A stretch of DNA of 20,886 nt from Methanolobus sp. UBA32 (GTDB lineage Archaea > Halobacteriota > Methanosarcinia > Methanosarcinales > Methanosarcinaceae): positions 44,125-65,010 of the forward strand of contig DAZF01000015.1 of NCBI GenBank assembly GCA_002507205.1, in the 5' to 3' direction. Below the pieces are notes generated by a model. The model was given only the letters and a program-made list of their open reading frames with translations. It did no database searches and had not been told where the DNA came from. This document shows, one piece after another, positions 15,972 through 20,886 of the stretch. The translations under genes and the position numbers were made by a program. Position 1 is the first letter of the stretch. Each line of letters starts with the position of its first letter.

Positions 15972-16715
15972 ATGAGGATAAAGACAGGTGTAGAGGGTTT
16001 CGACGAAATTGTGCAAGGCGGGTTGCTTGCAGAACGTGTTTACCTTGTAAGTGGTCCACCGGGTAGCGGTAAGACTACTTTTTGTGTGCAATACCTCGCG
16101 CATGGTGCAGCTCTTGGTGAAGTAGGGCTTTATGTAACATTACTTGAGAGTCCGCAGAATATCATAGATGATATGTCTAACTACTCTCTTAGTGTGGTCT
16201 CTCTCATAAAAATGAGAAAACTGCTTTTTGCAGACCTTGGTCCACGAATGGAATATGGGTTCATGGATGAAATGAGCGAATATATCACTCCTGACTATGA
16301 AGTGTCGGCAACTTCCGCAGAGCATGAAGCTCCTTCTCCAGCCATGGTATTCAGGGAGATAGCAGCCTATGTAGCAGAATATAACGTCAAAAGGCTGGTA
16401 ATAGATTCCGTATCTGCGATAAGGTTCACTACAAGAGATATGTCTCTTCAGGAAAAAGAAATGAGCCGTTTCATCAGGAATCTTAAGAAACTTGGTTGTA
16501 CAACTATACTCATATCTGAAATGACTGATCCAAGTGCTTATTCCACAGAGCAGTTTGCAGCACATGGCGTTATTTTCATGCATAATTTCCTCTATGACCG
16601 GACAATGACCCGTGCATTGCAGGTTATCAAAATGAGGGGTACAATGCATGATTGTAATATGCGCTCAGTAAATTTCAGTGATAGGGGACTTGTAGTCGCT
16701 GATCTGCTTGAGTGA
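15972..16715 (+). CDS. KaiC-like RecA-superfamily ATPase (single domain)
   Basis: A 247-residue, single-domain relative of KaiC, the class of archaeal ATPases with signalling or regulatory roles. The N-terminal TGVEGFDEIVQGGL is the family hallmark. Walker A is SGPPGSGKTT (27-36), Walker B is RLVIDSVSAI (141-150), and the KaiC-type VIKMRGT (218-224) is present near the C-terminus. In KaiC two adjacent glutamates follow strand 2 (TFEESP); here the match is TLLESP (56-61), with L58 in place of the first and E59 keeping the second, so hydrolysis may be slow or altered. A segment of about 45 residues between strands (85-127) is acidic and probably variable. GAGGAT precedes the ATG at 15972. First gene of a compact four-gene run. 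Confidence 0.88.
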   Translation: MRIKTGVEGFDEIVQGGLLAERVYLVSGPPGSGKTTFCVQYLAHGAALGEVGLYVTLLESPQNIIDDMSNYSLSVVSLIKMRKLLFADLGPRMEYGFMDEMSEYITPDYEVSATSAEHEAPSPAMVFREIAAYVAEYNVKRLVIDSVSAIRFTTRDMSLQEKEMSRFIRNLKKLGCTTILISEMTDPSAYSTEQFAAHGVIFMHNFLYDRTMTRALQVIKMRGTMHDCNMRSVNFSDRGLVVADLLE

Positions 16716-16727
16716 TGGTGTTCGTAA

Positions 16728-17231
16728 ATGGTAAGGTTCTTTGTCAAAAAGGAAGAGAAGACTCAGCTTACTGATTCTGAGATCGCAGAAATCTCTAAAA
16801 ATGCTTATGATCTTGGATTTGAGGTAGGGTATCATAAGCATTCTGAGCTTGGATGGGTCAGTGAACGATATTCAATGCTTGAAGATCTTGCCAAAGAGGC
16901 AGGACTTGATAAACTAGTCAAAGAACAATATGCCAAAGGTAAAGAAGGAGGCGTAAAGGCCAAAGAAAGGGATATGCTTGCCGGTCTCTCAAAGAGGGAA
17001 TCTGAAAAGCAGCGGGCAGAATCAAAAGCTGCTTACAATGCTTTCAGTATACATCATCAGGAGAGGCTCATTGAATCTGGCTACGGGAGTTCTCTTGTGG
17101 ATAGGGACCATATTTTTTCTATTATTCAGCGCCCTTCAATGATGAATCTTCCGGGATCCACTTCAAGAACAAAGGCTCTTGACCGGCCTTCTCAACTACG
17201 TGGATTTAAACCCCTGTATCCTAAAAATTAA
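16728..17231 (+). CDS. Unrecognised soluble protein downstream of the KaiC-like ATPase
   Basis: I do not recognise this 167-residue protein. It has no signal peptide and no membrane helix. Residues 14-100 look all-helical and rich in K, E and A (LTDSEIAEISKNAYDLGFEV, then KEAGLDKLVKEQYAKGKEGG, then KRESEKQRAESKAAY). The last 50 residues are less regular and end in a basic, proline-containing tail (RPSQLRGFKPLYPKN). Its gene starts 12 bp after the KaiC-like gene, with GGTG upstream, and is followed after a short gap by an exported protein, so it is likely made together with them. A regulator or adaptor of the ATPase is a natural guess from position alone. Codon use looks like that of its neighbours. 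Confidence 0.75.
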   Translation: MVRFFVKKEEKTQLTDSEIAEISKNAYDLGFEVGYHKHSELGWVSERYSMLEDLAKEAGLDKLVKEQYAKGKEGGVKAKERDMLAGLSKRESEKQRAESKAAYNAFSIHHQERLIESGYGSSLVDRDHIFSIIQRPSMMNLPGSTSRTKALDRPSQLRGFKPLYPKN

Positions 17232-17257
17232 TAATTTACAATTGATATGTGTCTGGG

Positions 17258-18868
17258 ATGTCTATGTTAGCAAAAAAAGTTTTCTATCTGTCATTTATTG
17301 TTTTTATTTTGTTTACTTCTTCTGCAATGGCTTATACCGTTGATGATATTGAATGGAGTGACAGTTCTGATGCAAGTGGGACCCTTCATTGGGGTGGCAC
17401 ACTTAAATGTGACGAATACACGATAAAAGTGGAAGATTTCAATGAGGGTGGTTTTGTAAGTATCGGTATCTACCGCGACGGGCAATTGCAAAAGAAATCA
17501 CCCGCACGCGCAGGTGAAGGTTTCGAATTCCGTGATACTGAAAAGGGTGACGATCTGCGCATCTTCGTAAAAACTGTAACTCTTAATATCGATGAGTGGA
17601 CTGGCAATATGGAAGACCCGACTGCTGCCATAGAGGTTTACGAAAGGGGTATACCTGAGATGGACATTGTGATCGAGCCTGAACAGGATACATATGACCC
17701 GAGGACAATTTCCTATCCGTTCATAATTGCAACGATTGCTATCACAAATGAAGGTGATGCCAAAGCATACGATATGGATGTGGATATTGATGTTGATGGG
17801 ATGGAGCTGGTTGATGGCAAATTGAGTCATCATCTAATTTCTATAGACGAGGATGAAGTACTGGACTTAATAGAGATCAAACTGGAAGTCCCACATTACT
17901 GGGAAGAGACAGATGTGGACATTACTGTAACAACAAGATCCGAAGACATCAATGGTGAAATACACGAAGATGTTGAAACGGAAACCATCACCGTAGAACC
18001 GGTAGTAGAACTGATGATCACAAAGAGTGTCACTGAAGAAATATATATGGACGAGACTGCACATGTTTCTATCAGTATATGGAACAATGGCATCTATGCT
18101 CTGAGTTCTGTGTCAGTAACCAATCCAACTACAAGTGACCTTGAAATTCAGGACAGTGTTGATAACGAAGTTACACTTTCTTTCACTTCAAAGGAAACAA
18201 AGGCAAAGGTATTTGAATATACTTTAAAGCCTACAAAGACCGGTAAATATTCAGTTCCGGCTGCAACAGCTACCTTTACTGCTCCCGATGGAAAAGAGTA
18301 TACCTTCACTTCAGAAAAGCCCACTATTCAGATAGAAGGTCCTGATATTGTTCTTACTAAAGCAGTAAATCCTTCATCCGTAAATCCCGGTGACGATGTC
18401 ACTGTAAAGGTCACTTTGAAGAATCAGGGCACAAGGGATGCAAGTGTGCACACTGCCGAAACCATTCCTGAAGATGTTGTCTTTTTAAGTGGGGACCTTA
18501 GTTTTGATGATGTTGCCGTACATGGTAAGACCTACTCATATTCTTATGTCATTAAAGTAAATGAGATTGGAGAACTGAAGCTTCCTGCGACAACTGGAGC
18601 GTTCATTGATTTTGAGGACTACAAGGGTGAAAAGATATCCAATATGCCAGTGATCACTGTGCTTGATCCGTCACCAGAGCCTGAAGAAAGTACATCTGCC
18701 AGCAGTTCAGATGCTAACACTGATCAGCAGGTAAGTACCGGTGACAAGGAGTCGACCTATACCAGTGATATCGCTGGAGATAGGGTAGAGCCGGGATTTG
18801 AAGCAAGCTTTATGATACTGGCGCTTTTCGGAGTTTATTTCGTATCCAGACGCAAAGACAGGTCATGA
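17258..18868 (+). CDS. Secreted multi-domain surface protein with PGF-CTERM-like sorting signal
   Basis: A 536-residue exported protein. A signal peptide (1-25, cleavage after AMA) leads to an N-terminal domain (about 33-130) with a LHWGG...YTIKVEDF...GDDLRIFV pattern reminiscent of archaeal S-layer-type domains, then three immunoglobulin-like beta repeats of CARDB/DUF11 style (about 133-247, 248-360, 361-469; AITNEGDAKAYDMDVDIDV, SIWNNGIYALSSVSV, TLKNQGTRDASVHTAETIP). A Ser/Thr/Asp-rich linker (470-510), likely glycosylated, precedes PGF (512-514), a short hydrophobic helix and SRRK: the layout of a PGF-CTERM signal for archaeosortase processing and lipid anchoring. Start is uncertain between GTG 17249, ATG 17258 and ATG 17264; none has a strong ribosome site, and ATG is preferred to GTG. 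Confidence 0.85.
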   Translation: MSMLAKKVFYLSFIVFILFTSSAMAYTVDDIEWSDSSDASGTLHWGGTLKCDEYTIKVEDFNEGGFVSIGIYRDGQLQKKSPARAGEGFEFRDTEKGDDLRIFVKTVTLNIDEWTGNMEDPTAAIEVYERGIPEMDIVIEPEQDTYDPRTISYPFIIATIAITNEGDAKAYDMDVDIDVDGMELVDGKLSHHLISIDEDEVLDLIEIKLEVPHYWEETDVDITVTTRSEDINGEIHEDVETETITVEPVVELMITKSVTEEIYMDETAHVSISIWNNGIYALSSVSVTNPTTSDLEIQDSVDNEVTLSFTSKETKAKVFEYTLKPTKTGKYSVPAATATFTAPDGKEYTFTSEKPTIQIEGPDIVLTKAVNPSSVNPGDDVTVKVTLKNQGTRDASVHTAETIPEDVVFLSGDLSFDDVAVHGKTYSYSYVIKVNEIGELKLPATTGAFIDFEDYKGEKISNMPVITVLDPSPEPEESTSASSSDANTDQQVSTGDKESTYTSDIAGDRVEPGFEASFMILALFGVYFVSRRKDRS

Positions 18869-18872
18869 CTTC

Positions 18873-20156
18873 ATGAGACTGCGAATACTCCTGTTCATCG
18901 GAATGGCTGTGCTATTGATTAATTTCTGCGTTGTTGCAGGTGCACAGTCAGATGAAACCGAATGGCTTGATGCTCAGGAGTATACTCTTTACTGGGGAGA
19001 TGAAATAAATCATAGCGGTTACCTCATAACCGCATCTGATTTTTCCCCTGCTAAACCAACAGATGATGAAAATGATTACGTTATGCTCACCATATCAAGC
19101 ATTTATCATGATTCATGGGGTGCAATACTAGCTAATAATACGGGGATATCCAACAACAGTGTTTTTGATGAGCGGCTTAACATAACAGCTATTGAAATCA
19201 TCACTGGTAACGATATCCCTGTTCCCTATACTACTCTCAGTGTTGCGATTTCCAATTCAACGGGTACTTTACCGGTGAAAATAAAGTGGATGGATGCAAC
19301 ATTTGAATTTGAAGAGCGAATCAGCAATGAAGTGTATATTGATGAAAGGGCTTATTTTTCGCTGAAAATAAAGAACCTGAAAGAAATTCCCCTGGAATCG
19401 GTCAGTATCAATAAGTTCATTCCGCAGGAATTCGTCTTTGATCCGGACTCTGAGGTACAATGGAACCTTTCATTCGATCCTTATGAGACAAAGACACTTG
19501 AATATTCTCTTAAGGCTTTAAAACCGGGAACTTATGAATTCAATGGTTCTATAATTACGGTTGAGCATGGTGGAAGGACTTATTCCAGAGAATTGAATGC
19601 TTCAGACCTGACAATTCACGGTCCATTCATAAACGTGAGTAAATCAGTGTCAATTGACAGTGTCAGCTTGCATGATCAAATCAATATAACTCTGAACGTT
19701 GCTAATGAAGGCGACAGGTCAGCTCATGTGGAAGTTTCAGACCAGCTGCCAATAGGTGCTGTTCTTGTTTCCGGTGATACTGATATGAACAGTGTTCTTC
19801 ACTCTGATAGCAGTATTTCATTAAGTTATTCAATACGCATGGACAAGGCTGGGGATATTATCATACCTGCAGCCCAGGCAAAATTTGTGGACTCAAAGGA
19901 ATATGAAGGGATAGTTTATTCCGGAAAACAGCTGATACATGTTCTGGATCCTGATGAAACAATATCTGCTGAATCTTATGATGATCCGGATTATTCTGAT
20001 GAGACTTCATATGAAGAAGAATACCTGGATATGGACAATGCTTCTGAAACTGGTGATGCCGTAGTTGAAGAAGATCATGGAAAGTTACAATTCTTATATG
20101 ATATTCTGGATTCCATAACCGGATTCCTGAAGAATACCAAAGACAAAATACTATAA
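18873..20156 (+). CDS. Secreted paralogue of the preceding surface protein, without sorting signal
   Basis: A 427-residue exported protein with a signal peptide (1-24, cleavage after AGA). Its N-terminal domain has EWLDAQEYTLYWGDE and GYLITASDF, matching the preceding protein's first domain, followed by two beta repeats (about 150-250 and 251-358) that align with that protein's last two: YIDERAYFSLKIKN with YMDETAHVSISIWN, and GPFINVSKSV...ANEGDRSAHVEVSDQLP with GPDIVLTKAV...KNQGTRDASVHTAETIP; both end in VLDP. Several N-x-S/T sequons suggest N-glycosylation. An acidic stretch (362-402) and an amphipathic C-terminal helix (403-427) replace the PGF-CTERM signal and membrane anchor. The gene starts 4 bp after its paralogue, with AGGT upstream. 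It may attach to the surface through its anchored partner (inference). Confidence 0.82.
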   Translation: MRLRILLFIGMAVLLINFCVVAGAQSDETEWLDAQEYTLYWGDEINHSGYLITASDFSPAKPTDDENDYVMLTISSIYHDSWGAILANNTGISNNSVFDERLNITAIEIITGNDIPVPYTTLSVAISNSTGTLPVKIKWMDATFEFEERISNEVYIDERAYFSLKIKNLKEIPLESVSINKFIPQEFVFDPDSEVQWNLSFDPYETKTLEYSLKALKPGTYEFNGSIITVEHGGRTYSRELNASDLTIHGPFINVSKSVSIDSVSLHDQINITLNVANEGDRSAHVEVSDQLPIGAVLVSGDTDMNSVLHSDSSISLSYSIRMDKAGDIIIPAAQAKFVDSKEYEGIVYSGKQLIHVLDPDETISAESYDDPDYSDETSYEEEYLDMDNASETGDAVVEEDHGKLQFLYDILDSITGFLKNTKDKIL

Positions 20157-20174
20157 AATACTATGAATGTTAAT

Positions 20175-20188
20175 TCTCATAAATGAGA
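20175..20188 (+). terminator. Weak hairpin after the surface-protein genes
   Basis: TCTCAT (20175-20180) and ATGAGA (20183-20188) form a short stem; allowing a four-base loop it is 5 bp. A T-rich but interrupted stretch follows (20189-20203). It is in the right place, 20 nt after the stop codon, but is short. Confidence 0.25.
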
Positions 20189-20195
20189 TATATTG
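20187..20195 (+). promoter_or_regulatory. Possible TATA box for the DHH phosphoesterase gene
   Basis: GATATATTG lies about 40 bp upstream of the ATG at 20232 and would start a transcript near 20215, just before the GGTGGG ribosome site. It overlaps the weak hairpin, so only one of the two readings may be right. Confidence 0.25.
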
Positions 20196-20231
20196 TCTTT
20201 GTTCCGCTTATACAATTGGTGGGATGCTTCC

Positions 20232-20886
20232 ATGACCAGACCCGATAAACGTGAAAAGAATACTACTTTGATCCTGACCCATGGCGATTCGGATGGTGTC
20301 TGTTCAGGTGCCATTGCAAAGAGTGCCTATCCTGATTCGGATGTTTATTTCACATCACCTCTGGGTGTACTGGATGAACTGCAGCTTGCAGATGGGTATA
20401 AGAATGTAATAATCTGCGATATCGCTGTAGATGAGACTAAATGTGTCGACCTTTTCAGGCGGCTTGAAGAAATTGCATCAAATTCCAATCTAATATATAT
20501 CGACCATCATCCTTTGCCTGATAAATGTATAAGTGTGGACTGGATGTATCATGATCTCACGGTCTGTGCATCGGAGCTTACATATAAGGTATTTGAAAAG
20601 AGACTTAGCCGGGATATGCGCAGAGTGGCCATATACGGTGCCATTGGGGATTATTATGACAATACTCCCTCCGTAAAAGAATGGTTGCGTGATTGGGATA
20701 AAAGGAGTCTGTTCTTCCAGGCGGGAACGCTTATTCAGGCACTTATCTATTCTGGAAGGAATTATGATTTCAAAAGGAAGCTGCTTTTACCGCTGTCACA
20801 TGATATTATCCCTACAGAGATCCCAAATGTGCTTAAATATGCAAAGGAAGGTGCAGAGCTCGAGGAAAAGCTGCGTATCCATGATA
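20232..20886 (+). CDS. DHH-family phosphoesterase (partial, 3' end outside window)
   Basis: The first 218 codons of a DHH-superfamily metal-dependent phosphoesterase or exonuclease, related to RecJ and archaeal RecJ-like proteins. All four DHH motifs are visible: motif I HGDSDG (H17, D19, D21), motif II ICDIAVD (D63), motif III DHH (91-93), and motif IV GAIGDYYDN (D140). The DHHA1 or other C-terminal domain that would separate nuclease, oligonucleotidase and cyclic-dinucleotide phosphodiesterase types is beyond the window edge, so the substrate cannot be called. The ATG at 20232 has GGTGGG 8 nt upstream. Confidence 0.9.
   Translation, partial: MTRPDKREKNTTLILTHGDSDGVCSGAIAKSAYPDSDVYFTSPLGVLDELQLADGYKNVIICDIAVDETKCVDLFRRLEEIASNSNLIYIDHHPLPDKCISVDWMYHDLTVCASELTYKVFEKRLSRDMRRVAIYGAIGDYYDNTPSVKEWLRDWDKRSLFFQAGTLIQALIYSGRNYDFKRKLLLPLSHDIIPTEIPNVLKYAKEGAELEEKLRIHD

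Noticed and set aside
16140..16649. Minus-strand open frame of 169 codons opposite the KaiC-like gene
   Set aside because: Antisense to conserved Walker and KMRG motifs; Cys/His/Phe-rich product with no family resemblance.

Overview
The window looks like chromosomal DNA of a methanogenic archaeon of the Methanosarcinaceae (Methanolobus/Methanococcoides/Methanohalophilus type). The archaeal signs are AMP phosphorylase, the archaea-specific tRNA C56 2'-O-methyltransferase, a KaiC-like RecA-family ATPase, a PGF-CTERM-like archaeosortase signal, TATA-box promoters with oligo-T 3' ends, and GGAGG/GGTGG ribosome binding sites. Genus is an inference. I see no tRNA, rRNA, insertion sequence, CRISPR array or sign of recent transfer.

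Left part, minus strand: the 5' part of metY (1-952) with a TATA box and a perfect 17-nt dyad upstream; a small P-loop NTPase of the CobW/HypB/UreG type (1232-1816); then a long unit read right to left and closed by a hairpin/T7 terminator at 1990-2025. Its core is a three-helix membrane protein (8366-9262), a MoxR AAA+ ATPase (7335-8306), a DUF58 protein (6409-7293), a BatA-like membrane VWA protein (4535-6409) and a second membrane protein with two VWA domains (2088-4535). The last three are joined by 1-nt stop/start overlaps. Upstream on the same strand lie pheA (9316-10191), an MscS-type channel (10228-11406) and guaD (11521-11985).

Middle: a 376-bp non-coding gap (11986-12361) separates guaD from the plus-strand genes. 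It holds two copies of an 11-nt palindromic repeat, a good TATA box, and, starting where transcription should begin, a G-poor, C-rich segment closed by a perfect 12-bp inverted repeat with a nested hairpin. This is the best candidate for something undescribed: a small RNA or structured leader ahead of a two-helix DUF4405-like membrane protein (12362-12679). AMP phosphorylase (12797-14317) and aTrm56 (14329-14856) follow as a pair.

Right part: a convergent minus-strand pair, a Nif3/DUF34 protein (15047-15787) and a small charged protein overlapping it (14868-15050); then a tight plus-strand set of a KaiC-like ATPase, an unrecognised 167-residue soluble protein, a secreted multi-domain surface protein ending in a PGF-CTERM-like signal, and its shorter paralogue without that signal (15972-20156). 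The window ends inside a DHH-family phosphoesterase (20232 onward).

Functionally, guaD and AMP phosphorylase both touch purine breakdown. The MoxR/DUF58/VWA genes look like one envelope-associated chaperone-like machine of unknown client. The KaiC-like set couples a cytoplasmic ATPase to exported surface proteins in a way I do not recognise as a named system.
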